From assembly GCF_003634315.1 (NCBI RefSeq), contig NZ_RBXL01000001.1, positions 434,001 through 498,000 on the forward strand: a stretch of 64,000 nt of DNA. Reading direction: 5' to 3'. This DNA is from Thiocapsa rosea (lineage in GTDB: Bacteria > Pseudomonadota > Gammaproteobacteria > Chromatiales > Chromatiaceae). A program made the translations under genes and the position numbers. Shown here piece after piece: positions 36,761 to 46,615 of this stretch; positions within the stretch are counted from its first letter, which is position 1; each line of letters begins with the position of its first letter. The notes beneath the pieces were generated by a model that searched no databases, was not told the DNA's origin, and was given only the letters and a program-made list of their open reading frames with translations.

Positions 36761-36960
36761 GCGAGCAGCCCGCGACACCCAACGCCGGTCCGCCGATGCG
36801 CGATTGGGATAACCTCGGCGCCGAGGAGCAGACCGCGCTCTTGATCGAATATGGTTATCATCTGGAGCAGCTGCCCCCGACCTGCGATCTCCGCACCAAA
36901 GTCGAGCGTCTGCGGGAGTGGCTTCAGGGCCGCGGGATCCGCTACTCGCGCAAGGCATGA
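36757..36960 (+). CDS. Small conserved protein coupled to putP
   Basis: This 67-residue protein starts at an ATG overlapping the putP stop (ATGA), so it is translationally coupled to the transporter. The sequence is soluble and charged, with MRDWDNLGAEEQTALLIEYG and a helical C-terminus ending RGIRYSRKA. No family is recognised. The tight coupling suggests a role linked to PutP, but that is inference. Confidence 0.65.
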   Translation: MSEQPATPNAGPPMRDWDNLGAEEQTALLIEYGYHLEQLPPTCDLRTKVERLREWLQGRGIRYSRKA

Positions 36961-37082
36961 GAGTGTCGATGAAGGACGGTGGCAAAAGAAGGCGACAAAG
37001 GGTCACCCCGTCATAGAGCCGTCATCAATCGTCAATAGAATGCGCGTCAACCCCACTCGCCGGGTCAAAAACCGACCCACCG

Positions 37083-37115
37083 CTGGTGGACTGCGCTGCG
37101 CTTGTCCACCCTACC
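37083..37115. repeat. GGTGGACTGCGCTGCGCTTGTCCACC palindrome, copy 2
   Basis: Nearly identical to the copy at 24722. It lies 19 bases upstream of the phoB start, within the likely promoter or leader. Confidence 0.75.
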
Positions 37116-37133
37116 GACGCGATTCACAACACC

Positions 37134-37820
37134 ATGACCACTATTCTTGTCGTCGACGATGAACCGGATATTCGCGAGGTCATGCGTTTCGCACTCGAAA
37201 ACGCCGAATACCGCGTGATCGAGGCATCCCATGCGGACGAAGCGCGCAAGCTCCTGACCAACGAGAGCCCGGACCTGATCCTGCTCGACTGGATGCTGCC
37301 GGGACGCTCCGGTCTCGAGCTGGCCCAACAGCTCAAGCAGAATCCGAAAAGCCGCGCCGTGCCCATCATCATGGTCAGCGCCCGCGGCGAGGAGGAAGAC
37401 CGGATCAAGGGTCTCGATACCGGGGCGGACGACTATATCGCCAAGCCCTTCTCGCCGCGCGAGATGGTCGCTCGCGTGAAGGCGGTTCTGCGGCGCGCGA
37501 AGACCGACGAGCCGGCGGACGAGATCGATGTCGGGGGTCTGCGCATCGACAACATCAGCCATCGCGTCACCGCCGAGGGACGACCCGTCGACATCGCCCC
37601 GACCGAATACCGCCTCCTGCATTTCTTCATGACCCACGCCGATCGCGCCTTCAGCCGCTCGCAGCTGCTCGATCACGTCTGGGGCGATCAGGTCTATGTG
37701 GAGGAGCGCACGGTCGACGTGCATGTCCGCCGCCTGCGCAAGGCGCTCGAGACGTCCGGCCATGACCGACTGCTCCAGACCGTGCGCGGTGTGGGCTACC
37801 GCTTCTCGGACAAGACCTGA
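37134..37820 (+). CDS. phoB: Phosphate regulon response regulator PhoB
   Basis: This 228-residue OmpR-family regulator has receiver motifs DDEPD, LILLDWMLPGRSG (phospho-Asp about residue 53), MVSARGEEED and IAKPFSPRE, and winged helix RTVDVHVRRLRKAL with the end TVRGVGYRFS. The combination and the PhoR-type kinase 5 bases downstream identify PhoB. No pst or phoU genes are nearby. The ATG of MTTILVVDDE is used. Confidence 0.93.
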   Translation: MTTILVVDDEPDIREVMRFALENAEYRVIEASHADEARKLLTNESPDLILLDWMLPGRSGLELAQQLKQNPKSRAVPIIMVSARGEEEDRIKGLDTGADDYIAKPFSPREMVARVKAVLRRAKTDEPADEIDVGGLRIDNISHRVTAEGRPVDIAPTEYRLLHFFMTHADRAFSRSQLLDHVWGDQVYVEERTVDVHVRRLRKALETSGHDRLLQTVRGVGYRFSDKT

Positions 37821-37825
37821 CACGA

Positions 37826-39277
37826 TTGGCCGGCAAGCCACACCCACGGGGAGAGTCCTGGCGTCATGCCCTGTCGTTCGAGGTGTGGCTGCTCGCGGCC
37901 ACGGTCGTCCTGTGCATCACGCCCTGGCTGATCGCACCCCAATGGGCTTGGGTCGGAACACCGCTCCTCGCCGCCTACCTGCTGCGCCAGCTCTACCTGC
38001 TCACGCGTCTCGCGCTGCTGATCCGGCGTCACCACCGGCTGATCCCGCCCTTTCCGCGCGGACTCTGGGGCGAGATCTATCGCAGCATCGCGCAGTATCA
38101 GCAACGCGGGCGCAAGGGCCGCAAGCGCCAGATCCGCTTTACCCGTCGCTTTCGCGAGGCGGCCAACGCGGTCCCGGACGGTCTGGTCATCCTCGACAAA
38201 CTGCATCGAGTGGATTGGGCGAACCCCGCCGCAGCGGCCTTGATGAACGTGCATTGGCCCGAGGACGACGGGCGGCCTCTGTTCGAGATCCTGACCCATC
38301 CGGATCTGAAGGACTTCGTGGAGACCGGCGAATCCCTGCGTCCGATGGATCTCGCCCCGGAGCACAATCGCGCCCTGATGCTGTCGCTGCGCATCACCCC
38401 GTTCGGCGAGCGCAAGCGTCAGCGGCTCGTGGTCGCTCGCGACATCACCAAGATCTATCACCTGAACATGATCCGGCGCGACTTCGTCGCCAACGCGTCG
38501 CATGAGTTGCGCACGCCCTTGACCGTCATCGCCGGCTTCCTCGAGAGCCTGATCGACGCCGCGGCCACGCCGCCGAATCATCGTCGCCCCTTGACCCTGA
38601 TGCACAATCAGGCCGAGCGCATGCGCCTCATCATCGAAGACCTGCTGACACTCTCGCGCCTGGAGATGCACGAGCACCCGGAGGTGCAGGAGCGTGTCGA
38701 TGTCCCGGACGAGCTGCATCTGATCCTGCAGGAGGCGCATGCACTGAGCAACGGCCGGCACGCCTTCTCGACCGATATCGACGAGAATCTGCTCTTGCTC
38801 GGGAGCGCGCCCGAGCTGCGCAGCGCCTTCTCCAATCTTGTCTTCAACGCGGTCAAGCATACGCCCGACGGCACCGAGATCCGCATCCGCTGGGCGGCAT
38901 CGAGCGACAGCCTGGCGCTGCACATCCAGGACAACGGACCCGGCATCGAGCCCGAGCATCTGCCGAGGCTGACCGAGCGCTTCTATCGGATCGACAAGGC
39001 CCGCTCGCGCGAATCCGGAGGCACCGGACTGGGTCTCGCCATCGCCAAGCACATCATGAATCGGCACGATGCACGCCTGCTGATCGCGAGCCAGATCGAT
39101 CGGGGCTCGACCTTTTCGTGCGTCTTCCCGCGCGCTCGGGCGATCCTCCGAGAGGAGACCGAACAGGAGACCGCACCTCGCGCATTGCCCCACCCGACGG
39201 CCGAGGTCCGATCGACCTCGGGGTCGGATACGGCATGCCCGCACCTGAACACAGATGAGCGCTCGGCCGCTTGTTGA
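37826..39277 (+). CDS. phoR: Phosphate regulon sensor kinase PhoR
   Basis: This 483-residue kinase has two N-terminal hydrophobic segments (residues 18-55), a charged linker, a PAS domain (residues about 95-205, VPDGLVILDKLHRVDWANPA), HisKA with ASHELRTPLTVIAG near residue 225, and HATPase with NLVFNAVKHTPDG and [12 protein letters not shown]. There is no large periplasmic domain, as in E. coli PhoR. A TTG start at 37826 is the first usable codon after the phoB stop. Confidence 0.92.
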   Translation: MAGKPHPRGESWRHALSFEVWLLAATVVLCITPWLIAPQWAWVGTPLLAAYLLRQLYLLTRLALLIRRHHRLIPPFPRGLWGEIYRSIAQYQQRGRKGRKRQIRFTRRFREAANAVPDGLVILDKLHRVDWANPAAAALMNVHWPEDDGRPLFEILTHPDLKDFVETGESLRPMDLAPEHNRALMLSLRITPFGERKRQRLVVARDITKIYHLNMIRRDFVANASHELRTPLTVIAGFLESLIDAAATPPNHRRPLTLMHNQAERMRLIIEDLLTLSRLEMHEHPEVQERVDVPDELHLILQEAHALSNGRHAFSTDIDENLLLLGSAPELRSAFSNLVFNAVKHTPDGTEIRIRWAASSDSLALHIQDNGPGIEPEHLPRLTERFYRIDKARSRESGGTGLGLAIAKHIMNRHDARLLIASQIDRGSTFSCVFPRARAILREETEQETAPRALPHPTAEVRSTSGSDTACPHLNTDERSAAC

Positions 39278-39300
39278 TGCGGGCGCGCGGGCGTAGGATC

Positions 39301-39495
39301 TACACCGCGTCTAGAGCGAGATGCTCACTTTCGAGTGAACTCGACGTTTGGTGAATCCACGACCCTTAGCGGGGGACGCGGTGTAAAATTTTATATTTTT
39401 TAATCTCTTAAACCGCGCCGACTCGAACGATCGTCAAGTCTGCCGGGGCCGACCCCATCCAAAAACATCGCATACCGCGCCCCGGGCGCGGTTTA
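39301..39495 (+). repeat. Dispersed palindromic element, full copy (F) with TACACCGCG ends
   Basis: The X module ends are TACACCGCGTC and GACGCGGTGTA, a matched double change relative to TAAACC/GGTTTA; the Y module has the common ends. The linker is AAATTTTATATTTTTTAAT. Confidence 0.92.
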
Positions 39496-39529
39496 ACGCC
39501 GGTCGAAACAGCTCCCGGAGGATTCGCTG

Positions 39530-40423
39530 ATGAACGACTTGAGCAAAGGTCTCGCCATCGGCTTTGCCTTGGTCTTCGCCGGCCTGTCCTCGGCGGCGTG
39601 GTGCGCCGATCTCGACGAGATCTTGGAGCGCGGCGAATTGCGTCATCTCGGCATCAAATATGCCAACTTCGTCACCGGCTCCGGCGACGGCTTCGACGTT
39701 GAATTGGTCAAGGGCTTTGCGCAGGATCTCGGTGTCGACTACGTCCTCGTCGACACCAATTTCTACAACGTGATCCGCGATCTGTTGGGCAAGGATGTCG
39801 TGCGCAACGGCTCGGAGGTCACCCTCGAAGGCGACTACCCGGTCCGCGGGGACATGATCGCGGCCGGGTTTACTGTGCTCCCCTGGCGCGAGCAGGTGCT
39901 GCTGTATTCACAACCCACCTTTCCGTCTCAGGTTCTCTTGGTGGCCCGCTCCGAATCCGAGCTCTCGCCGATCCCGGGTAGCACCGACCTATCCCGTGAT
40001 ATCCTTCAAACCAAGGACATGATCGGGTCGAAAAGCCTCTTGGTGATGGAGCGGACCTGTCTCGATCCGGCCAACTACGGCTTGACCGGTGCCGGGCTCG
40101 ATCTGAAGTCCTATACCAAAAGCTCGAACCTCAATGAGATGGTCCCGGCGCTCCTCAACAAAGAAGCCGAGCTGACCCTGTTGGACGTCCCGGACGCCAT
40201 TCTCGATCTGAAGAAATGGGCCGGGCATATCAAGGTCATCGGCCCCATCTCGGAGCATCAGGATCTTGCCGCCGCTTTCCCGAAGAGCGCACCCGCGCTG
40301 CGCGACGCCTTCGACGATTATCTCTCGAGAATCAAGGCCGATGGCACCTACGATCGCTTGGTCGACACCTACTACCCGGGCATCCGCCGCTACTTTCCGG
40401 GATTCTTCGACCGCGACTCCTGA
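39530..40423 (+). CDS. Periplasmic solute-binding protein, family 3 type
   Basis: This 297-residue exported protein has a signal peptide (residues 1-25, WCADLDE) and a type II periplasmic binding fold of the amino-acid-binding family (LRHLGIKYANFVTGSGDGFD, then VELVKGFAQDLGV). No ABC permease or ATPase gene is near. The next gene, 156 bases downstream, is a hybrid histidine kinase with a periplasmic sensor, so the protein may act as a ligand-capture partner of that kinase. Ligand unknown. Confidence 0.82.
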   Translation: MNDLSKGLAIGFALVFAGLSSAAWCADLDEILERGELRHLGIKYANFVTGSGDGFDVELVKGFAQDLGVDYVLVDTNFYNVIRDLLGKDVVRNGSEVTLEGDYPVRGDMIAAGFTVLPWREQVLLYSQPTFPSQVLLVARSESELSPIPGSTDLSRDILQTKDMIGSKSLLVMERTCLDPANYGLTGAGLDLKSYTKSSNLNEMVPALLNKEAELTLLDVPDAILDLKKWAGHIKVIGPISEHQDLAAAFPKSAPALRDAFDDYLSRIKADGTYDRLVDTYYPGIRRYFPGFFDRDS

Positions 40424-40579
40424 GTCGGGCGTCGTCGGGGTGCTGCCGGCCCGATCGCGTCGCGAACCGCAAACATCGTCCGAGCGGGTTGACCCTGCAA
40501 TGCCGTGCGAGCACACCTTCCGCGCTGCTCCCCGGGTCGACGCGCACAGCACCGCGGACCTCCGGCGATCCTCGCCAAG

Positions 40580-43336
40580 ATGGCCTTGCTAGGTCGACTT
40601 GCCCCGCGCTGGCCGCTCCTGATCGCGGCCATTTTCTGCGTCTACACCCTGGTCCTGCTTTGGAATGTCTTCACGGCGCAAGATCTGCTGCGCTCCGCCG
40701 CGGACGCCCGATTGGTTGCGGACAGCCAACGTCGCGCGATCGCCGTCGCGGACTTCACCGCCGAGCGCCGCAACAGCGCAATCGACCTTGCCGCAAGCCA
40801 TGAGATCGAGGCCTACCTGATCAATCTCGCCTTGGGCATGTCGCTGCAGTACGGATTGAACACCAATCTCGATGCCATCGAGCAGCGTTTTCGCCGACAT
40901 CGCGAGCAGAAGACCCTGCGTGGGTCGCCCCTCTACCAACGGATCCTCTACCGAGACGAGCAGGGGGCAACGCTCGTCGACCTGCAACCCGAGATGCCGC
41001 CCGTCAATCTCCCGGACGGATTCGAGCATGAACCCAAGATCTCGATCGAAAACGACAGCCATCGGTTCGTCGCAAGCGCCCCGGTGGTCCACAAAGGGAT
41101 ATACAAGGGCGTCGTCGTCACCGTCGGCAGTCTCGATCCATTCGCCTGGCTGCTGATCGCAAGCGGGGACGAAGAGACATCCTCGGCACGCTATCAGGAG
41201 CTTCTCGTCGGACCGAACGGCCTGGTGATCGCGCCCCCGGGACCAAAAATCGGGATCGACGGCGACATGGCGCAGGCGCTTGCGCGCCTGCCCGAAGACA
41301 CCCTGCTGCCGGTGGATGCAGGTCTGGACCGCCGATCGGACCGCCGATCGGGCCGTCGGGGGGACCGTCGAGGGGTCAGTCGAGCGGAACTCAAAGGGTG
41401 GCTGGCGGTGCGCAGCCCGGTCGCGGGTACGCCCTTATCGCTGCTCACCGTGATGACGGAATCCTCCGTCTACGGCCATCTGAGCTCGCAGCTCTTTCTC
41501 TACACCTTGGGTGCCTTTCCCTTCGTGCTGCTGTTTGCGGCGGTCGCCTTCGATCGCATGCGGTTGCGGGCGATGCTCTACGAGGAGAAGTATGCCCGAT
41601 CGGATCGTCTGCGCGACCGCCTCGAGCACCAAAATCAACGCCTCTCCGAAGAGATCGCGCGCCGCGAGGCACTGGAGCAGGATCTGCTCGACAATACCCG
41701 TCGACTCGAAGAGATGGCGGAATCCCTGAAGACCAGCGTCGCGCGCGCCGAGGATGCCAGCCGCGCGAAATCCGAGTTTCTGGCGGCCATGAGTCACGAG
41801 ATCCGAACCCCGATGAACGGCATCATCGGGATGACCGACTTGACCCTGGAGACCTCACTGACCGACGAGCAACGCGACTGTCTCGTCGTCGTGAAGTCAT
41901 CCGCCGACGGCCTTCTGACCATCATCAACGATATCCTGGATTTCTCCAAGATCGAGGCCGGGAAGCTGGCGGTCGAGTCGATCGATCTCGACCTGCATGC
42001 CCTCCTCACCGAGATCCTGCGCTCCTTGCGGGTGAAGGCACAGGAGAAACCGCTTGAGCTTCTCAGCGAGATCGCGCCGGGCGTCCCGCGCCGTTTGATC
42101 GGCGACCCGGGCCGCCTGCGCCAGATCCTCGTCAACATTCTGAACAACGCGATCAAATTCACCGAGCAGGGCGAGGTCGCTCTGCAGGTGGATGCACGAC
42201 CGATCGCCCAAGACCAGGTGGAGGTCCATTTCACCGTACGCGACACCGGGATCGGCATCTCGGCGGAGAATCAAAAACGCATCTTCGATGCATTCTCGCA
42301 GGAGGACGGCTCGATCACGCGCCGTTTCGGCGGCACCGGTCTGGGTCTGACGATCTCCAATCGGTTGGCTGCCTTGATGGGCGGGCGCATCTGGGTCGAG
42401 AGCACACTCGGAGAGGGCAGCACCTTCCATGTGACTCTTCCGCTCGGCGTCGGCGATACGAACGTCGCGGCGCAGCAACCGCCCGAATTGAGTGGAAAAC
42501 GCGTCTTGCTGGTCGACGACAACGCGGTGAATCGCCGGATTCTCTGCCGCATGCTCGTACAGTGGGGCATGCGGGTCACCCAAGCGCGCGACGGTCGCGA
42601 ATGCCTTACCATCGTCGCCGACCCGGATATCCGGGCGTTCGATCTGCTCCTGATCGACTACGAGATGCCCGATCTCGACGGTTTTGCGGTCGTCTCCGCG
42701 CTCGGGCGGGTCCCGAGCACGCCACCCTTCAAGAAGATCATGCTCTCCTCCGGGGTCATACCCGGCCATGCCGAACGCTGCCGAGACTTGGGTATCGACG
42801 CCCTCCTCGCCAAACCCGTCGCCGACGACGAGCTGCTGAAAGCCGTGCAAAACGCCTTGGGGGCGCGCATGCCGGATACGCCGCCCGAGGTACCGCCGCA
42901 AGCACCTTCGCCGCAGCAGCCCGCGAAGCCTCTGAAGATCCTGCTGGCCGAGGACAATCTGGTCAACCAGAAGCTCATGCTCCGACTTCTCGGCAAGTGG
43001 GGCCACGAAGTGACCCTGGCCCACAACGGCAGCGAGGCGCTGGAGCAGGTCGAGCGCGACACCTTCGATCTCATTCTGATGGATATGCAGATGCCGGTGA
43101 TGGGTGGTTTGGAGGCGACCCGGCTGATCCGCGAGCGCGAGGCCGCCGACCCGATGTCGGCGCGCATCCCGATCTACGCCCTGACCGCCGCCGCGCTCTC
43201 GGACGAGCGCGCGGCTGCACTGGCGTCAGGTGTCGATGCTTATCTCACAAAACCGCTCGACCGGGCCGAATTGCTCGACCTGCTTGAGCGTCTCGCCACG
43301 GTGGGTGAGGAGAGAGAAGTGAGGAGTGAGAAGTGA
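40580..43336 (+). CDS. Hybrid histidine kinase with two receiver domains
   Basis: This membrane-bound sensor of about 918 residues has TM1 near residues 9-32, a dCache-like periplasmic region to about residue 290 with an Arg-rich stretch ([16 protein letters not shown]), TM2 near 305-325, a coiled-coil, HisKA with [12 protein letters not shown] around residue 405, HATPase with NNAIKFTEQ and [10 protein letters not shown], receiver 1 ([10 protein letters not shown], phospho-Asp in [12 protein letters not shown]) from about residue 640, and receiver 2 ([23 protein letters not shown]) from about 786. No phosphotransfer domain is present. The last residues (EEREVRSEK) are encoded by a GTGAGGA-type tandem repeat. 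The frame is open upstream to 40505. Confidence 0.92.
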   Translation: MALLGRLAPRWPLLIAAIFCVYTLVLLWNVFTAQDLLRSAADARLVADSQRRAIAVADFTAERRNSAIDLAASHEIEAYLINLALGMSLQYGLNTNLDAIEQRFRRHREQKTLRGSPLYQRILYRDEQGATLVDLQPEMPPVNLPDGFEHEPKISIENDSHRFVASAPVVHKGIYKGVVVTVGSLDPFAWLLIASGDEETSSARYQELLVGPNGLVIAPPGPKIGIDGDMAQALARLPEDTLLPVDAGLDRRSDRRSGRRGDRRGVSRAELKGWLAVRSPVAGTPLSLLTVMTESSVYGHLSSQLFLYTLGAFPFVLLFAAVAFDRMRLRAMLYEEKYARSDRLRDRLEHQNQRLSEEIARREALEQDLLDNTRRLEEMAESLKTSVARAEDASRAKSEFLAAMSHEIRTPMNGIIGMTDLTLETSLTDEQRDCLVVVKSSADGLLTIINDILDFSKIEAGKLAVESIDLDLHALLTEILRSLRVKAQEKPLELLSEIAPGVPRRLIGDPGRLRQILVNILNNAIKFTEQGEVALQVDARPIAQDQVEVHFTVRDTGIGISAENQKRIFDAFSQEDGSITRRFGGTGLGLTISNRLAALMGGRIWVESTLGEGSTFHVTLPLGVGDTNVAAQQPPELSGKRVLLVDDNAVNRRILCRMLVQWGMRVTQARDGRECLTIVADPDIRAFDLLLIDYEMPDLDGFAVVSALGRVPSTPPFKKIMLSSGVIPGHAERCRDLGIDALLAKPVADDELLKAVQNALGARMPDTPPEVPPQAPSPQQPAKPLKILLAEDNLVNQKLMLRLLGKWGHEVTLAHNGSEALEQVERDTFDLILMDMQMPVMGGLEATRLIREREAADPMSARIPIYALTAAALSDERAAALASGVDAYLTKPLDRAELLDLLERLATVGEEREVRSEK

Positions 43337-43364
43337 GGAGGGAGAAGTGAGGAGTGAGAAGGCC
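43300..43364 (+). repeat. GTGAGGAGTGAGAA tandem repeat at the kinase 3' end
   Basis: Degenerate GAGAAGTGAGGAGTGA units start inside the last codons of the hybrid kinase and run past its stop. The gap also holds a GTTGTC microsatellite; no gene was seen before ihfB. Confidence 0.8.
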
Positions 43365-43421
43365 GCTCCGGATGCGATTGAGTCCCTTACGCCGTAAGTC
43401 TTGAGCAAACCGTCGCAAAAT

Positions 43422-43483
<62 letters not shown>

Positions 43484-43615
43484 TAGAGCCTTCGGCCACT
43501 TTTCCCGTTCACGCGGCGCTGCCGGTAGATCCTTTTCCGGAAATCACCTGTCGAGGTGTGCGGGAGGTGTGCGACCGAGAAGGCACCGCGAACGCGGTGC
43601 CAGATGTGAACAGGA

Positions 43616-43957
43616 TCAGCGAGAGGCCGCAGCGAGCGGAATGCGCTCTTCTTCCTGAGCGCCCTGCTCGTCTTGAAACGCTTGGTTGACGCGGTCCCGA
43701 AGCTCCTTGCCGGGCTTGAAATGGGGGACATGCTTCCCGGCCAAGGCGACCGAGTCACCGGTCTTCGGGTTACGCCCGATCCGGGGCGGCCGGTAATGCA
43801 ACGAAAAGCTTCCGAAACCTCGGATTTCGATCCGCTCGCCGGTGGCGAGCGCCGTGCTCATGCGATCGAGGGTCTTGCGTACCGCCTCCTCCACGTCTTT
43901 GTAGGGAAGGTGGTCTTGCGCCGCCGCCAGAACGTCGATCAGCTCGGATTTGGTCAT
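43616..43957 (-). CDS. ihfB: Integration host factor beta subunit
   Basis: This 113-residue DNA-bending protein of the HU/IHF family starts [14 protein letters not shown] and carries [20 protein letters not shown], the DNA-binding arm region with the intercalating Pro, then [12 protein letters not shown] ribosome-binding site AGGAG precedes the ATG, so the longer frame to 43993 is not used. It lies downstream of rpsA, as in other gammaproteobacteria, with a terminator-like hairpin between them. Confidence 0.95.
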   Translation of the reverse strand: MTKSELIDVLAAAQDHLPYKDVEEAVRKTLDRMSTALATGERIEIRGFGSFSLHYRPPRIGRNPKTGDSVALAGKHVPHFKPGKELRDRVNQAFQDEQGAQEEERIPLAAASR

Positions 43958-43974
43958 GGTGTCGACTCCTGGAA

Positions 43975-44003
43975 AAGGAGAAGGGGCCCGCACTACGGGC
44001 CCC
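43975..44003 (-). terminator. Rho-independent terminator or attenuator between rpsA and ihfB
   Basis: Read on the minus strand, the stem GGGGCCCG/CGGGCCCC (8 bp, 5-base loop) is followed by TTCTCCTTTT. It should reduce rpsA read-through into ihfB. Confidence 0.75.
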
Positions 44004-44046
44004 GCCTAAAGAGACATCACACGAGAGACATCGCGAAGGGCTGGGA

Positions 44047-45726
44047 TCAGCCTCCGCGCTGGGCCTCTTCCATCTGCTCTTTGAGGAGATCGCCGAGGGT
44101 CGTCGCCGTGGATGGATCGCGCGAGTAACCCTTGATGGCCGCCTGCTCTTCCTCGACATCCTTCGCCTTCATGGAGAGCGAAAGGGTCCGGTTCTTGCGG
44201 TCGACGCCCAGGAACTTGGCCTCGATTTCCTCGCCTGCCTTCAGAACGGCACGTGCATCCTCGATGCGGTCGCGCGAGATCTCGGAGGCACGCAGATAGC
44301 CCTCCACACCGTCCGCCAGCGCGATGGTCGCACCCTTGGGGTCGACATCCAGGATCACGCCGGTGACGACGCTGCCCTTCTCGTGCAGGGCCACGAAGCT
44401 GGAGAAGGGATCCTTATCCAACTGCTTGACACCCAGGGAGATACGCTCGCGCTCCGGATCGACCGACAGCACGACGGTTTCCAGCTCGTCGCCCTTCTTG
44501 TAGCGACGCAGGGCCTGCTCGCCGGCTTCGTCCCAGGAGATGTCGGACAGATGCACCAGACCGTCGATGCCGCCGTCCAGACCGATGAAGATACCGAAGT
44601 CCGTGATGGACTTGATCTTGCCGGAGACGTGATCGCCCTTCTTGTGGGTGACCGCGAACTCGTCCCAAGGATTCATCGCGCACTGCTTGATGCCGAGCGA
44701 GATGCGGCGACGCTCCTCGTCGATATCCAGCACCATGACCTCGACCTCGTCGCCGAGTGCCACGACCTTGCTCGGATGGATGTTCTTGTTGGTCCAATCC
44801 ATCTCGGAGACGTGGACCAGACCCTCGACACCCTCTTCGATCTCGACGAAGCAGCCGTAGTCGGCGATGTTGGTGACCTTGCCGAAGACGCGGGTGCTCT
44901 CGGGATAACGGCGCGAGATGTTGACCCAGGGGTCCTCGCCCATCTGCTTGAGACCCAGGGAGACGCGCTGACGATCACGGTCGAACTTAAGCACCTTCAC
45001 GGTGACCTCGTCGCCGATCTCGACCACCTCGGAGGGATGCTTGACGCGACGCCAAGCCATGTCCGTGATGTGCAGCAGGCCGTCGATGCCGCCCAGATCC
45101 AAGAAGGCGCCGTAGTCGGTCAGGTTCTTGACGATACCCTTGACCTCCATGCCCTCTTCCAGATTCTTCAGCAGCTGATCACGCTCGGCGCTGTATTCCT
45201 CTTCCACCACGGCGCGGCGGGAGACGACGACATTGTTGCGCTTGCGGTCGAGCTTGATGACCTTGAATTCCTGCTCCTTGCCTTCGAGGTAGGTGGTGTC
45301 GCGCACGGGGCGGACATCGACCAAGGAACCCGGCAGGAAGGCGCGAACGGTGCCCAGGTCGACCGTGAAGCCGCCCTTGACCTTGCCGTTGATCATGCCC
45401 TTGACGGTGTCGGCAGCCTCGAACGCCTTCTCCAGATGATCCCATGCGGCGAACCGCTTTGCCTTCTCGCGCGAGAGACGGGTCACGCCGAAGCCGTCCT
45501 CGACCGCGTCCAGGGCGACCTCGACCTCGTCGCCGATCGCGACCTCGAGCTGGCCATCCGGGCCGATGAATTGAATTCTGGGGATCACGCCCTCGGACTT
45601 GAGCCCGGCATTGATCACAACGTTGTCGGAGGTGATCTCGATCACGGTTCCGATGACGATGGTGCCAGGCTGCAGCTGGGTGGTGCTCAGACTCTGTTCA
45701 AATAGTTCGGCAAAGCTTTCGGTCAT
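44047..45726 (-). CDS. rpsA: 30S ribosomal protein S1
   Basis: This 559-residue protein has six S1 repeats, the normal length and number for gammaproteobacterial S1. Typical repeat cores are visible ([59 protein letters not shown]). It binds mRNA on the small ribosomal subunit during initiation. It lies in the conserved aroA-cmk-rpsA-ihfB order. Confidence 0.98.
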   Translation of the reverse strand: MTESFAELFEQSLSTTQLQPGTIVIGTVIEITSDNVVINAGLKSEGVIPRIQFIGPDGQLEVAIGDEVEVALDAVEDGFGVTRLSREKAKRFAAWDHLEKAFEAADTVKGMINGKVKGGFTVDLGTVRAFLPGSLVDVRPVRDTTYLEGKEQEFKVIKLDRKRNNVVVSRRAVVEEEYSAERDQLLKNLEEGMEVKGIVKNLTDYGAFLDLGGIDGLLHITDMAWRRVKHPSEVVEIGDEVTVKVLKFDRDRQRVSLGLKQMGEDPWVNISRRYPESTRVFGKVTNIADYGCFVEIEEGVEGLVHVSEMDWTNKNIHPSKVVALGDEVEVMVLDIDEERRRISLGIKQCAMNPWDEFAVTHKKGDHVSGKIKSITDFGIFIGLDGGIDGLVHLSDISWDEAGEQALRRYKKGDELETVVLSVDPERERISLGVKQLDKDPFSSFVALHEKGSVVTGVILDVDPKGATIALADGVEGYLRASEISRDRIEDARAVLKAGEEIEAKFLGVDRKNRTLSLSMKAKDVEEEQAAIKGYSRDPSTATTLGDLLKEQMEEAQRGG

Positions 45727-45864
45727 AAGATGAAATTATCCTGAGAACGGCGCGCTGACCCGTCCCATCCGGGACGAGGGGTATGAATGAGATGAAAAGG
45801 TCGGCGCATTCGGCACCGACCCGACTGGATCGACAGAAGTCCCGCTGGACGGACTGACGATTTC

Positions 45865-46542
45865 TTAGAGGACCAGCTCCGGAAAGACGCGCCTCACCTC
45901 TTTCAGGACCCGATCGAGCACTTCTTGGATCGACATCGCGGTGGAATCCACGATCACCGCATCCTCCGCGGCACACAAGGGTGCCACGCTGCGACCACGA
46001 TCACGCGCGTCGCGCGCCCGGATGTCTTCGACAAGGGCGCAGAGGTTAGCATCCAACCCCTTTCCTTTCAACTGTTTATACCGGCGATCCGCACGCACCT
46101 CGGCGCTCGCGTCAAGAAAGATCTTCAACGGGGCCAGCGGGAAGACGACCGTGCCCATGTCGCGCCCGTCGGCGACCAGGCCCGGCGGGCATGCCATGGC
46201 GCGTTGGCGCTGCAGCAAGGCATCGCGCACCGGCGGATGAACGGCGACCCGCGAGGCGGCCATCCCGGCCTGCTCGGTGCGGATCGCCTCGCTCACGTCC
46301 TCGTCGTCCAAGAGCACCCGGCCCGAGACGAAGGCGACCGGCAGATCGGCCGCGACCTCGGCGACGGCGCCGGCATCGTCGAGCGCAACCCCGCGGCGCT
46401 CCGCCGCGAGACCGAGCACGCGATACAGCGCGCCGCTGTCCAGACACCGCCAGCCGAGTCGGTCCGACAGCAGCTCGGCGATGGTGCCCTTGCCCGTTCC
46501 GGACGGACCGTCGATGGTGATGATCGGGGCGGCCTCGCTCAT
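45865..46542 (-). CDS. cmk: Cytidylate kinase
   Basis: This 225-residue CMP/dCMP kinase has P-loop GPSGTGKGT at residues 12-20, the CMP-binding LDSGALYRVLG, and DGRDMGTVVFP with the catalytic acidic residues. The ATG of MSEAAPIITIDG is used. Normally it directly follows aroA; here about 950 bases, including a group II intron on the opposite strand, separate the two. Confidence 0.97.
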   Translation of the reverse strand: MSEAAPIITIDGPSGTGKGTIAELLSDRLGWRCLDSGALYRVLGLAAERRGVALDDAGAVAEVAADLPVAFVSGRVLLDDEDVSEAIRTEQAGMAASRVAVHPPVRDALLQRQRAMACPPGLVADGRDMGTVVFPLAPLKIFLDASAEVRADRRYKQLKGKGLDANLCALVEDIRARDARDRGRSVAPLCAAEDAVIVDSTAMSIQEVLDRVLKEVRRVFPELVL

Positions 46543-46615
46543 AGACCCGTTGCGCCAGGCAAAGCCTGGAAGGAGAGGAAGATAGCGAACGGATAAGCCA
46601 ATCGGAAACTCCTTT

